Shown here: in pieces, positions 12,501 to 27,766 of the stretch
Layout of the letters: every line of letters begins with the position of its first letter
How positions within the stretch are numbered: position 1 is the stretch's first letter
Program-made: the position numbers and the translations under genes
Source: Xenopus tropicalis
Lineage: Eukaryota; Chordata; Amphibia; Anura; Pipidae
Assembly: GCF_000004195.4 (NCBI RefSeq)
Contig: NC_030680.2
Span: 141,429,545-141,493,544 of the forward strand
Length of the DNA stretch: 64,000 nucleotides
Reading direction: 5' to 3'
Notes under the pieces: generated by a model
What the model was told of the DNA's origin: nothing
Database searches by the model: none
What the model saw: the letters and a program-made list of their open reading frames with translations, nothing else

Positions 12501-15500
12501 ACACTGTATACATACCATTGGGGAGATAGGATTGACGTTTTATGCCAAATAAATGGGTCCTTTTAATACACCACTAGTTTAATGTTAGTTTTATTTCTTC
12601 TGCTTAAACTTTTATTTCAGACTTGCGCATTTAAGCAGTATAAAGGGCATCTCTGTAGCACATTAAACATGGAAGGCAAATGAAACTTCTTTAAACTGCT
12701 ACTTAACAAATATAAACCACTGTATATTCTCTTTAGTAATGAGGGAAAATGAAGCAAAGCAAAACCTTTACGGCAAAACAGAAAGGTTAGCATTGAGATT
12801 GAGAAAAAAAAACGTACATTTAACTTATCTGGGTCAGCCGAGACTCCTATTGCGTACGAGCAGGCCAATCCAGCATGCAGAAAGCAATAAGGCAAGCAAA
12901 AGATGAGACTGAAAAGGGCAGAGAAAAGTAAAGCAAATCCCAAATTATTTTTGGTTGGCTCAGGAGGAAGTTCTAAAGAGACTAGAATATATGAATAAAG
13001 GCCCAGGATTTGACCCCCCTGGGACTCTAAAGCAACTTAGCTCTGTGGTTGTCAAGTGAATTAGCTTCCAAGGTTTGGAAGATTTGCCATTGCTAATGTG
13101 GTGCCATTATTCAAAAAGAGATCTTATTCTCAGTCTGATTACTACAGGCCTGTTAGTTTGACTTCTGTGGTAATAAGGGTTACGATACTGTAATACACTT
13201 ATATGTGTGCCAGCATAATTTCATGTGCAGTAGATCCTGCCAATTTGGGCAAAACCCTAGAGCTTGGCGTTGAGGCTTGCATGGGACTGGAGGAGGGCAG
13301 CTGCCTACAGACATGATAACTCATTATCATTAGCGAACACTATGGGGATCTTTTTTCACACACAAAAGGGTAAATAGTTGTTAATTGTGAGAGTGGTGAG
13401 GCACTGCTTGGGGGGTTTTATAATGGTAGGTTCCATAATGCCTTTATGAAGAGCTTGGACAACTTCTTGAACAAACAGTGAGGACAATTTGGAAAAGGAA
13501 AAATAAAACCTTTTAGGGGACATACATACAACCACTGTAAACAATCTTGTGATCCAACTGGATTGCAGTCAGCCAGTCTAAACTAACCCCCCATATGTAA
13601 TAAAAGGCACTAAGTTTGCCCAGGAGCAGTAACCCATACCACCTAATTATGCTTTTAAACATGTGACCAGTAAATTCTACATGCTGATTGGATGCTATGG
13701 GTTACTGCTTCTGGGCAAACATAGTGCCTTTAATTACATAACCCCATAAATATTTAATCTGCCAATGCCCCATCTCACTACATAGACGGGGCATTGGCAG
13801 ATGTTTAAGTAAGCGATAGCAACTCCTCAGATCTGCTCCTTCGGGCCATATGTCAAATAAATAAATGGTATTTGTTGATCTGCATGGATAGCCAAATCAC
13901 ACAATATAAAATGCCCAATTTGCAGCACTAGAAGGTCTAGGTCTGCTTAGAAAATAAGCTCTGCTCTACCCAATGGAATTTGGGGCTGTTATGGTGCCGA
14001 GAATTAGAACTGCCGGTGCTGTACACAGTGGGAAAGGGAGTAAACAATAGGAAACGTATATATTTCCCCAGCATTAGGGCACTGTTACTGCAAATTAATA
14101 TAATGAAAGATGCTTCTCCCAAGGTTGGCTCCCTATGCTAATAACCTGTAAGCGCTCTAACTGGCTTCTAATTGATGTTAAATTGTTCAAACCACCTCTT
14201 ACTGTATTTAGCCGAAATAACAAAACTGTTCCTATTATTTACAGTAAATCTGCCATATGAAATAATGGCTTGCTAAATGCACCCTGCAATTCCACCTCTC
14301 TCATTAAAATACCATAGACTGGACCCCTCTGGCAGTGCAGGAGTTAGTTGCTTTAATGAGCAAGAGGACTCCATTATGTGGGGAAGTGACAGGCCACTTC
14401 TGCAATTAGGAGATTAATAAAAGAATCCTTAATGAAGCAAATCAGCCAGGCATGATCTAGTTGGTGAAGGAACTGCAGGTAGGGCCACAGCACACAAATG
14501 CGCTCAGCAGATGCTAAAGTTGTAAGAAGAAAAAATCTATATCTCTTTATATATATATATATATATATGTTATATATACAGTATGTTATAGTTGCACAAG
14601 GGGATATATGTGTCCTGCCCCCTCCCAGTAATAAGGAATTACTTGTCTCGGTTGCAGAAAATTAGATGTGATCAGGAGCAGATTGTTGCAGTTCTAGCAC
14701 AGCCCATTCTGGCTCTTGCTTGTGCCTTGGCCCCTATCCAAATCTCAGCCAGACATTGGTCACCTTCAAGTGCAAAAAAGAGTAGGGTGGCAAGGAAAGC
14801 TGGCATGGGATTATAGTTTTAACTTGTGGCCCAACCCCTACACAACCAGGGCTGGAAAGTGAAATCTCTGATTGGGGATGCTACCACTAGATAGTTTTCT
14901 ATGGCAAGTACGTAACTGTATACAGGTATAGGGTCCCTTATCCGGAAACCAGGGGCGGGCCAAGCCAACGGGGCGCCCTAGGCAACCCGGTCGGCCACCC
15001 CGATCGGTCATTGCCCCCACCGCTAATGACAAGCGGTGGGGGCAATAACAAAGTAGCAGGACTAGGGGTAAGCAGGAGAGGCTCCTGTCTGGTGCCCCCC
15101 CACTTGTTGCACCCTAGGCAGCTGCCTCTTCTGCCTACCCCTAGTTCCGACCCTGCCGGAAACCCGTTATCCAGAAAGTTCCGAATTACAGAAAGGCCAT
15201 CTCCTATAGACTCCATTATGAGCAAATAATTAAAATTTTTGAAAATGATTCCCTTTTTCTCTGTAATAATAAAAAAGTACCTTGATCCCAACTAAGATAT
15301 AATTAATCCGTATTGGAGGCAAAACAATCATACTGGGTTTATTCAATATTTATATGATTCTTAGCAGACTTATGGTATGGAGATCCCTTATCCGGAAAAC
15401 CCCAGGTCCTGAGCATTCTGGATAACAGATCCCAAACCTGTACTTATATATGACAGCTAGTCTTTTTGAGGAGGCTCAGCCTCCCTAAATCTTCATTGTA

Positions 15501-18500
15501 CTCCACCTATGGCCCTAACCAGACAATGGTCATCACCAAATGCAAAAAAGATGTGGGTGGCAAGCAAAACCAGCCTGAGATACCCTGCCCCCCAAAAAGA
15601 CAATACAATTCTGTGCTTCCTGGTAGAATAAATTGGCCCAACTTCCTTTCTACTCACTCCGATGCAGGCAACCACCAACCAACCAACCAGCAGCTTAGCC
15701 ACAATAAGGACAAGAAGACTCTTGGGTAATCTCAGCTTAATAATTTCTTTATTTAACTAAATAAATTATTCAATTTAATCTGCCCAATAATTTACTAATA
15801 ATTTCCTGTGGGTAGGCTGCTGCTGGTTGGGTATGGGCTGGCATGGTTGGGGTGAGGCTAAAGCTTGGGGGCTGTTTTCTTGCTATGGCCTAGCATGTGA
15901 TTTATTCTCACAAAGATATCATATAAAACATTTAAACAGGGCCCATATTACAGTAATCGCCTTGACAGGCCTTTATTAACTGTTTCTACTGAAGAAAGAC
16001 TGGTGGTTTCCACGGTCAAATGTGCAACAGCGCCACTAGTGGCCAAATTGTGTTTTTGCAGTTCAGGGTTAACCAATGTTCTGCACCTACAAGAAACTGC
16101 TTCCTATACTTTACTCTATAGAAGGGACCTTATGGATTATACTACCCTTATAAATACAGACACATGATTATAGGCACAAAGGGGAAATAAAACCAGGAGA
16201 CCCCAGTTGTGTTTAAATTCAACCCTCTCCCTCCCTTGACAGCAGGTCGAACATCCCTCTAAATTATATATCGCCCCTATTCATAAAGGAAATTGCAATT
16301 TGAAAGGAAAGTGTTTATTCACAGCTCATCTGCTATAAAATTAATCGTTTGGATTTACTACAAAATAGAAGAATTGGGAAAGAAATGCATTTGTGTAGGC
16401 CGCGCTGTAGCTTAAACTCCCGCTCCTATTAAGCCATAAACATCTCATGTTTATTACCTGCTGTAATTATTCCCGGAGTGATATCAATAAAATGGAGTTA
16501 TGAAGCATGATAAGGCTGCCGCTTTGGAAGTGTTTCGTTGGACACTGTACTTATAATGTACATAAAGTAGCATTTTTTTGAAACATCGGTCATGGTAATA
16601 AAAAGCAAATCAGCCTTAAAAGTTTGAGTAATTGCCACTCATCTCGCAAAATTAAGCTAATAAAAAGATTTGCTTTACTTGGCCTTTACAGTATGTTGAG
16701 ATCTCGGCAATGACAGGAGATGAGGTCACCCTAAAGCAGTGGTTGTTGGACTTTATTAGCCCTTGGAGGTCCACTCTTTGGTCAGGGACCCCATAGCTCA
16801 TAAATACACAAAAAGGGGAGTTGTGGGAGCACAACAGAAGTGCAACTGATCCGGCCAAAGGGACTACAATCAAAAGAGAGGGGCTTGATTCATGCACATT
16901 CCATGGTCCCCAGTTTCACTAGTAATTTAGGGTTTTTAGTTACAGATTTATGATCATAATATTGACAAGCTATAATGCCATAATCAGCTGCATACGGGGA
17001 TCCTGTGTATTTACTTCTAGTCATATTTTTTCATAGGATGGATCATCCTGGCATGGTAGCCTTTCCTGGCTTCTGACCTGACCATTGAGTAGCCACCTGT
17101 CTGGTTTTGACCCAAACAGATCGGGTTTCCAACGCCTGTTTGGGTCTCAACTGTTTATTGTTTGGGTTTCACAAAGCTAAAAAACAAACAATCTGGCCAA
17201 TAAATGAAAAGCATTTCTATATTAAGATCCTCACTGTGTGACATGACATCATCAAGTACCATTCATTTCCTATTATTACCGAAAGAAAAAGCAATTGGAA
17301 ATGTGGATATAGGATTGCTGTATTTCAGAGCTTTCTGGATAACTGGTTTCTGTGTAATAGATCCCATACTTAATTTCAGGATTGGACTTACTCATCAGGC
17401 AGAATATACATAGACAAGGGTTTGCTAACCATCCAACTTTGCAATGGACATCCCAGTTTTTCAAAGAGCTGTCCAGTTTTAAACTGATGCAATAACCCCA
17501 CCCCAGAATCATAACCCCACCCAACATCATCACGCTCTTCCCTGATGTCATCATGACCACCCCTGACATTACTGCCCCACCCCTGATCACATCAGCCCTG
17601 TTCCCATTGTTCGGGTTTAGCCATCAGCAAAGATGGCAACACCAGGCCATCAGGCCATTGGTCTCAGTCACAGGCTTGATCCTCCCCGCCATTAGCTTTT
17701 ATAGGAAAGATTGCCAGGACCAAAGCATTGGTTTCCCAGGCTTTTAAGGAGAGAGATCGCCCATAGCTCCTAGTTCAGCACACTATACACATGCTCCCAT
17801 ACACTTAATAATAGCCCTTTAGCAACAGAAGTAAAACAAAAATGTCCTATATGTTAAGCCAAACTGCAGTATTTTTACTGCTTTGCTTTTTTAGTGCTTC
17901 TTAAACAAATATAACTAGTGCTAATCAGTTCATATGTGCAGGGCCGTTTTAATAAATGGACAAAAGGGGCAATTGCCCAGGGCCTACCATTGAACTTTCC
18001 AACTGCTATAACTTTTGACACATCCTCTGGAAATGACAGACCCCTTATTTTAATCAGCTAAATATAACTATTTAATTTAATCTTCTATAGGAACAAATGT
18101 TCAGTGAGGATTTTTTTTTTAAATAAAATGCTCATGTTTGTGATTATGGGTTATCTCCTTGCATCGCTCTTGGCCCAGGCCAGCACCCCTGGATTCATGT
18201 CTACTTCACAATGATGGGCTTTTTCTTTATGTCCTGTGTTAACAGATTCAACTTCTTCTGCCTTATGGTAGTCTTTTGGCAAATATCTTAGGTAGCTCTG
18301 GGGTCCCACCAGTGAGATCTTTGCCCTGGACCCACTGCTACCTTAAAGCAACCAATGCCTATTATGCCTATCCAATGCATAAATTAGATAGGTAGAGTCA
18401 CCCTAGATCAGTTGGACATGGTTACACAAAGATTTTCTACGCTCATCATGTTGGTCATATTTCTTCTTCTATTAACTTCCCCTGCTCTTCCTTGGTTTTG

Positions 18501-21500
18501 CAGTGCAATGTTTGGGCTGCATTACAGATACTATAGTGGCATCAAACAGTTTCAAAGACTGTAAATCGTAATGTGAAAATATACAGGTTTAGGTCCTAAT
18601 CTCAATATGCAATTCCTCATACTCAAGCCAGACCAAAGATGCAATGGTAACATGCACAGGGAAAGGGCCTTTCTGTATGATACATCGATTGATTCTCTTA
18701 TCTCTAAACAAAGATTTCCCTGGCAAAGAAACTATATTTTACTCACGGTGATATGCAGTTAACTCTTACTCCTCTGTCAATCCATTCTGTTCCCAAAGTC
18801 TGAGTCAACTTCACCACCCCGGCTTTGGACGTGTTGTACGCTAACTGCTTCTGGGGGTGAGGGACTGCAAGAGAAGAATCAAACAGTAGGGCATGGTCTG
18901 TTGCAGAGAACATTACTTTATACGATACTGAAAGAGAACAGTATGTGTTCTGTACACTCTCTATGCAATTATATACAGTCCTGAGAACCCGAAGAACTTG
19001 TGACAGGCAAGTCAAATGAAAAAAGGTAAAAAAAAAATACATATCGCATAAAATTTTACATATGTTATTGGTGTTCCTAATAAAGCTGTCTCTGTTGACC
19101 TTTAAATTGTAAGCATTCAGGCACCAACCCCTTGACCTGCAACCCGACCTGGAACCACCAACCCGCTATGCCATTTTCCCAGACCTTCTACCTGACCCTT
19201 CTCATGTGTTAACTTACATAGCAAGCTGTGACACCAGAAGTGACCATAGAATGGAACTGATGTCACTTTGCAACTGGAACAACCAGTTCAAGGGATAAAT
19301 ACCTTTTCCTTGGGGAGGTGGGTGAGGATTAAAGACCACACTTTACTCGTGTACCCCAGTAGGGTAACCGTGGACTGCCCACACGGTGAACACAACTGGG
19401 GGTTCCTGACTAAATGCAGGTCTCTACATTCTGGTACTATGATTGGCCACAGTAAGGTCCCAGGGACACCAACTCCAAAGCTGGCAACACAATGCAAAAA
19501 AAAGCACCCACATAGACATAGGGAGAACAAACAACCCTTTGCAAGTAGTTCTCTGGCTGGATTTAAACTCAAGACCTCAGCACTGCAAGGCAGGCAGCTG
19601 CCCATTCAGTTCATATAAGTACAAATAATTATGTTGTGTAATAATTGATAGATGTTTTTAGTATTCATTACGAGGATGTCCAGGCTCAAAGGATTTTCCT
19701 TCCAAGGCTGGAGACTAGGGGCCCTGAGCAAAATATCCTTCCTTGAAACAGGCCCTGAGCGGCACTCGGCTAAACTCACAATTCACTAGATGAAAAGCCT
19801 CATCCAGCTGCCTGTGGCTTATCAGGAGGTTCATTCAGTATTTTCACGAGGCTCATTTAAGCCGTCACAGGAGCCGTTCTGAGAGGCAGCTTAGTGTATG
19901 GAAAATAAGCCTCTGGAGGAGCGTGCTGTTAGTGCCGAGAAGCTGAAGTCCATGTAATTGTTTTTTATAAGAAAGCAATCTGAACAGAAAACTCCATCAT
20001 AGCCAGGGAAAGCATGGATAGCAAAAGCAGCTGTTGGGAAATACAACTCCCATGATCCTCAGTCAACTAAGGGAAGTTGGGCTTTGGAGTTTCTGAAAGA
20101 TATAGGTCTGACGAAAAATATTTTGCTTAATAAATAACTGTTAAAAGGACAAATAAAAGTTGTTTCTTAAGACTTTAGAAAAGCCATCATTTTAAAGAGA
20201 ACATTTATCCTATGCATTTCCTATTAAAGGCAAGATTATTCTATAAATGGAGGCTTATGCATTTGTATTTGTTCTGTTCTGTTTGCTTTTATTCAGCCAT
20301 GACTACAATTCAAAGTAAATTCATCTGCAGGCTCTAATTGGTGGTCCTTATTTGACACAGGATCCCTTCTGAGGTACAAAGAGGTGCCTGATTGATTTCC
20401 ATTGGTGCAGAGGCGGTGAGCATGCCCAGTAGGCACATATTTAAGATCTTTATAGTCGCACAGAGGAGTGCTCAGAAAGCAAAAAGAGGGTGGAGCATCA
20501 CACTAGACATGGACTGGTCCGATTGCCATCTTGGAGTCAGGAAGGAATTTTTACCCCTCTGCGGCAAATTAGAGAGGCTTCAGATGGGGTTTTTGCCTTC
20601 CTCTGGATCAACTAGTAGTTAGGCAGGTTATATATAGGCATTATGGTTGAACTTGATGGACGTATGTCTTTTTTCAACCCAACTTAGTATGTTACTATGT
20701 TACTATGTAAGTAAAAGAGCTGCAGTTCAGCTGCTTGTAACAGAGAAACAAACTAAATATGAATGCAGTGAGAAAAGTATGTTATATTGGGTGGGCTGTA
20801 TGGAGTCATTTTAGGGGATTCTAAAATAAAAGGCTTACTTATCCTTTAAATAATCAATACCCTCCAGTGACTTTAAAAAAGACCAAATAATAAGGCTGGA
20901 ATTACCTCTATTAAGAAAGAAAAGCTGTGCTGTGTGGGATATTCATCATTTTTAGACCCATAACAGGTCAGCATGATGGTTCTTTAAAAAGAATGGGGTT
21001 TTGAGAAATGTTGAATAGTTGGTTTGAGAACTGAAAGTGCCATCAAAAACCAGAAAGGCCAGCTGTTGACCTCTAAACCCACAGTTCTGGTAACACACAA
21101 ATATCTTCAGTTCTTCAGATGTCTCTGAGGTCCTGGCATTCATGGCTTCTGTACAACATAAAGCATCAAGCAAGTTCCCCTATACTGGTGTAGGTTATTC
21201 TCGCTACAATCAACCCATTTCTTACTCCCTGACTGTCTACACCGTCTTCACCTTGCAACTGATACTATGAGCCCCTCTTACTGTCCCTTGTGGAGAGCAA
21301 GCAAAGACCATAAAGGAGACATCCACATCTAAGGTCATTGCACATTGCTTATACCTAGGGGAACGTTAAAAGCAAAACCTATTCCTTTAATGAGATGTGG
21401 GCGTCTGTGGTGCAGAAGTGTGATAGGAGATGTATCTAGATGAAAGAACAATTAATTGCATGCTGGGTGCACAGTGAAAAAACAATAATATCTAGTAAAA

Positions 21501-24500
21501 TCTTCCCATAATAGGGGCAAGCAAATGTGACAAATGTGGGTGTCTCCTGTATGTCATCGTCTGGCACACAGGGAGCAGAAACACTAACAAAGGTGCCACC
21601 AACACAAAGAATGAAGAGCACTTGCACTGCTGCAAGCATAGGTGTAGGGCAGTAATCCCTGACCAGTGGCTCGGGGGCAACATGACGCTCATCATCGCCT
21701 TTGATGTTGCTCCCAGTGGTCTCAAAGTAGGTGCCATTTTTACATTTCTGGTTTGGAAGCCCAGAGTCACAGTTTTACTCCAAGCAGAGCCTACTGCAGA
21801 CCAACAGTCCCCATGGGGCTACAAAAAAGCCAATCACAGCCCTTATTTGGCACCCCCAAAGAACTATTTTCCTGCTTGTGTGGCTCCCCAACACTTTTTA
21901 CATTGAGTCTGGCTCATAAGTGAAAAGGGTTGGGGATTCCTGGTGTAGGGAGTGCTATGGGGTGCAGTTTGTGCCCATCAATATGCCTAGTGTCCAGGGG
22001 CGGGCCAAGCCGACTGGGTGCCGTAGGCAACCCGGTCCGCCACTCCCCACCCCCGAACGGCGCATGCTAAAGCACACACGAGGGGGGGGAGGCGCATTGC
22101 CTCCACCGCTAATGACAACTTGTGGGGACAATGACAAAGTAGCACAGACTAGGGATAGACAGGAGAGGCTCCTGTCTGGCGCCCCCCAATTGTTGCACCC
22201 TAGGCAGCTGCCTCTTCTGCTTACCCCTAGTTCCGGCCCTGCTAGTGCCTGTGCCTTCCCCATTACAAGTGAGCCCTTTATGTGCATGAATACAAATATT
22301 TCTGAGCACTTCAACAGAAATAATCCTTCTTGTTGGGCATCACTGCCCTCTAAACAAATTTGTATTTTACTAGGGATGCACAGAATTCAGTGAAGATTTT
22401 GGCCTTTTACAGCAGGATTCTGGCCGAATTGATTCCGAATCGGAAGAGCGCGTGGAGGCCAGACTTCCATTTAACCCTTTCATAACCTAGTTTCCATATG
22501 TAAACAAGGATTCGGTTCACTATTCGATTGAATCTTTCACAAAGGATTCGGGGTTCTGTCGAAACACCCAAAATAACGTAGTCGGTGCATCCCTATATTT
22601 TACATCTGCTCCCAAACGGTGCGACAGCAGGGAACCCGGGAAGGTCAGAATTCCACCGAAGAATGAGGATTTACTATTTCAGCTAACACACTGTGAAAAC
22701 AGCCCTTGCCACAGCCGGATTATGTGCTGAATTTGAAACGATCTAACCGTGTCGTGTCTGTGTATACACTGACAACAAACAAGCCGAGATCTGTGAGAAC
22801 GTAAAAAGCCTGTTATTTGTTCAAACGCCTGTGACGGCCGCGGGACAGATGATTGCTCGCACTCTCTCTGTTGTATCTTGCAAACATGCTTGTGCTTTAT
22901 CTAATACACGGCTTTCTTCTACAGCGTCTCCCATCAATCCCCGCCGCGCCGGATCACAAACAAGCCATCTTTGTGCCTCAGATCAAATCTTCCAGGTCTT
23001 GTGAAGGTTTCATTGAATAAAAAGAGAAATCGATGCAACAGAGAATTTGCTAAATGACTGAAAATTACTCTTGCCAGTTAAAACGCTGACAGGAAAATCA
23101 TCTCGTTCGTACAAGAGTTCCACCCCTCAGCTGCAAACACAATAGAGCTTTCACACTTTGAAGCGTTTGACTCTGATCCGCCATTTAACCTTTACCACCT
23201 GCCATTTTGTTTTCACACAGACACCATCTTGTTCATAAGGGCCATATCTGCATGGGTTCTTCCCAACAGATGCAGAACTATGCTTTGCGCTGGTGCAATT
23301 ATACTATGATTGTTTATATTACGGTTTGGTATTTTTTTGTTTTAGGGCAGTGGTACAAGCCCCATTTGGAAATGGTTCCCCTTTAGCAGATTTAGCCGAA
23401 AATATTGGTGTATGAGTTACATTTCCTAAAAAACCTACATAAACAAATTCACATTTTCCCAACTCTAACCCTGATATTCAAACTAAGCCTTTATGAGAGC
23501 AAAGAGGCCTTCACCTAAAAACTCACCCTCACCCTACCTCTCCTTTTGGTTGATCCCTGCCTCTATGTCTTGCTGTACAGTTTAAAAACTCCTCTTTGAG
23601 GCCTCAAGAAAAATATGCCTCGTATCCCCACTAACAGCCGTGATGGATGTTGGGAGTTGTGTATTAAAAGAATGTGGTACTGGCAGATTCTGTTAATGCC
23701 TATAAGAGGGGCCTGGATGAGTTCTTGAACAAGCAGAGTATCCAAGGCTATTGTGATACTAATATCTAGGGTTAGTATTAATGGTTGTATATATAGTTAA
23801 GTATGTGAGTGTATAGATTGGTAAGTATAGGTTGTGTGTGCTGGGTTTACTTGGAAGGGTTGAACTTGATGGACTCTGGTCTTTTTTCAACCCTATGTAA
23901 CTAACTATGTAACAGCCTCAATGACTAAGCCAGTTGAGTGACAAATTACATTGATTTTGAAAGGGTTGGACTTAATAAAGTGCTAATGTGGGTCTGACTG
24001 CAACCCCCCAAAAATGTAATATAAATATGTATGTAGTTATAGCCTTTTCAGTTCTAGATATTAGCCTAATAAAACCATGACATGATGGTGGCCCCAAACA
24101 ATTATAATACAACTATAATCAAGATGAGATGCTACTAGTTAAAAGTTACATGAGGAAGAAGGTCCCAGGCCTAGTAATGCTCACAATCCGCCCTCCATGA
24201 TATGGTGGAGTAAATTGGGCTGATACACTTGCTTGGCCCTTGAGACCAAGTGCAAACTCGTTAGGGGAAAAACATATCCATGATCCATGTTCTCCTCTTT
24301 GCAGCGGATTTCCCAGCCAGCCTGATTAATATCTGGTCATCGTTCAAACTCAGTGAGTTAGAAAAACTATACCCCCAGAATTAATACTTATCCAACAGAT
24401 AGTTTATATCATATTACGTATCCTATTAAAGAATCTTACCAAACTGGAATATATATTTATCATTAACTATTGGACTTTTACATCCTTTCCCTTGAGCCAC

Positions 24501-27500
24501 TATTAAGTGATGGGCTGTGTGCTCCCTCAGGGATCAGCTGACAGGAAATAATGCAGTTCTGACTGTAACAGGAAGTAGTAGTTTCGGAGTAAAAGACAAG
24601 TCAAGTCAACATGGGCCTGTGCATGACCATCTTAACACTTATGCTTGCTAGGGTCACTGATTATAGGAACCAACAAGTGCCTTGAAGGTTCATCTAAATC
24701 AGTGATCCCCAACCAGTGGTTCGTGAGCAACATGTTGCTCCCCAATCCCTTGGATGTTGCTCCCAATAGCCTCAAAGTAGGTGCTTATTTTTGAATTTCT
24801 GCCTTGGAGGCAAGTTTTGGTTGCATAAAAACCAGTTGTACTGCCAAACATAGCTTGAATTAGGCAGCCAGTCCACATAGGGGCTACCAAATAGCCACAA
24901 CCCTTATTTGTCACCTCCATGAACTTGTATGATGCTTGTGTTGCTCCCCAACTCGTTTTACATTTGAGTGTAGGTTGGGGATCCCTGGTCTAAATTATAC
25001 ATTAAGAACAGGACTTTATTTTTTTAAAGGGACCTCTAAGTCATTTCATATTCATCAAGACCCATGGATCCATACTGACGCAGAGTGCACGAGTTAACCA
25101 TGTGGTACACCAACTCAAGTGGCCCAAGGTGCTCCCAAACCGACAATAAAAATTGCTCCATCTGTACTAGGATCGTTTCTATAGACCATTCAACTTATAA
25201 TCACCACATTCTGCATTTAATCATTATTTTTACATTCCTACAACGTCTGAGCATTCACAACTGAGTGCATTTAAAATGTCCAAAATAATGACATTTCAAA
25301 AAAAAGAAAAAAAAAAAAATCAAATTATGACTCGCTTTATAGCCCCTGTTCTGATTATTTAAAATCAAATGCTGTTTTTAATTATAAATAGGGCAGGTGG
25401 CGCGGACACTTAACCAAGGACTCATAACACAATTATAAATGCATTTTTGAAGAAACATTTATAGTTTGTTCTGCAATAAAGCGAACAGAATGCTGTCCAA
25501 TGTCACACTGGGCACAGTAAAAATAAACGTTATTCCCAAGGAAAATAAAAAAGCCTGCATATTTCTATAACATTCAGCAGATGGACGTAATATTAACGGC
25601 GCGGTTTTCAGTTGTACTTTTATAGCTACTGGATTTTCTTGCCTAACTTGGCAGCCCCGAGCCCCGTTTGATTTTTGGATTTGGACAATACTGAAACAGA
25701 TGTCCAGACCAATAAAACAAATTCCTGAAGGGCTATGCTTAATTTGTGTAATTGATCAATTTTTGTTCCGCGGGCCTCGGAACACCAGCCTTCCAGATTA
25801 GCTCAGCAGTTGGGATTTCGCTCCATATGTTTCAATGGTTTATTGGCACTTTGACGACACTGCTGATACAGCAAAGGCCTAGTCAAGACACCTGTTGGCA
25901 ACCTTAATGAAATGTAACAACTGGCAGGACATTCTGGAATAAAGTGAAAGTTACTAGACAAATATTGCACATAATTCCCACTTAATGTACCAGATTTGCA
26001 TGTTCGACGACTTTCCAGGGGTGTCTGGGACAGACGGGAGAGAAGTTCAGCCGTCCTTTGACAGTCAAAGTGTCGGTTCCTTTTAGAAGATATGGATACC
26101 TTGCTCCATGAGAAGGGACAAAAATGAATTCAGCTCTAGTAATTGTCCATTACTTTTCTGGGTGCTTTATTGAGCTTCCTACCAAGACTTATGTCAATCC
26201 ATTAGTCTGTGACTAATACTGTCATGGTTAGGTTAATCTTTCACTATCATGGCTGTCTTCTGCATATGCAAGACCTGGTTGGACTGGGCAAGCAGAAACT
26301 TAAAACTAACTGTGTGGTTCAAAGAGGCTGTAGAAAGAAGCCTACTGGTATGGTATGGTATGGTATTAGCAAGGTACTAGAACCATGACCAGAGGCGTAT
26401 TTATAATAAGGCACCTATAATAAGGGCCTTTGCCTAGAATAGCAGGTTTTGGGGGGCGGCCCTTGGGTGCCTACATATTTGTTTTTTATTTATAAGAAAA
26501 AACAAAATATGCCCATAGCCTCTGCCACAGATTCCATAGGAGATCCGGCAACAGAAGTGGGGGTTGGGGGGTGAGGGTCAGATAGTTCACCGGAAGCTGT
26601 GCACTACCGTCACTTCCGCAACGCACATGCCTGACCATGGCTGAAGCCTCTGTGCAAATCCATAGTTCATGGAGCAAGTAGTATATACAGCAAGGTATGC
26701 CACACTTTATTTTAGGCCTTACCAGCTGATGATGTAGGGATGGGGCAGAAAGGGGGCAGAGTTGTGAAATTTACAGGGTGCAGTTGTGATGTTTTGGGGC
26801 AGAATTGAAGGTGAGTAGGCAGGATTTGGGGGAGCAAAAATAAAGGCTTAGGGCAGATTGGACGCAGGTCATGTAAATTTGTAATACTGGCCCCGGCCTT
26901 GGCTGCTATTTTACCATCTAGGCAAGTGAAATAGTCAGTTCTGTAACACCTACTGTACGGTTGTGAGGGTTGTTCAGAATATTCAGTCCTGTACTATATG
27001 GTTTATATGGGGATTTCGGGGATCTAATGCTCACAGGACCATATCCTGTTCTCTACGCCGGCAACAGATCATGCTCAGAATATCATTTCCAGTTCAGTTC
27101 CCTGGCTGGGGGATTACAATGCACATGACAATTGTTGTACGATAGACCAGCTTAGTAATTACAGATAACGGTTGTATTGCCATGGCAGGGACAGTTTAAA
27201 ACGCAGCAGAGAAGGCATTTGTCTTGTCGTTTCAGCTTCAAAGCGGAAAATATAAAAGCACAAAATTACACAGCAAAGTTTGTGTTTCTTATTTTATATA
27301 AAGGGCACATGTACATCCATAAATGCAGTGAGCAAAGTGCACCATGCAGCATTTTCTGCAGAATTCAAGCGTCAATATGGTTGCAATGGGGCAATTGCAG
27401 AGGCTTACATGAGCCCTTTAATGTGTGCGACCCTCCAGCTACAGAAACCCTTTAATGACAAAAGGCTGAATGTAGCCTTCTTCAATTACTAATTATTTCA

Positions 27501-27715
27501 TTAGGTTCACAGCACCTAAAGGTATCATTTTTCTTACTCTGTGTGTGTACTGAGTTAAGCTGTAGGCAATGGCAGCATTAGAAACAACTACAGGATGCAG
27601 CCAACCAGAGCACTGGAACCTACTACAGGAGGTAGCCAACCAGAGCACTGGAACCTACTACCATTACAGGATTACAGAGTGCCTCTTTTATCGGTCAGTT
27701 TTTGTATGTAATCTG

Positions 27716-27766
<51 letters not shown>

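Noticed and set aside
12617..12943. Minus frame of 108 codons with hydrophobic and Cys-rich stretches
   Set aside because: No signal, domain or splice support; composition fits AT-rich intron read at random.
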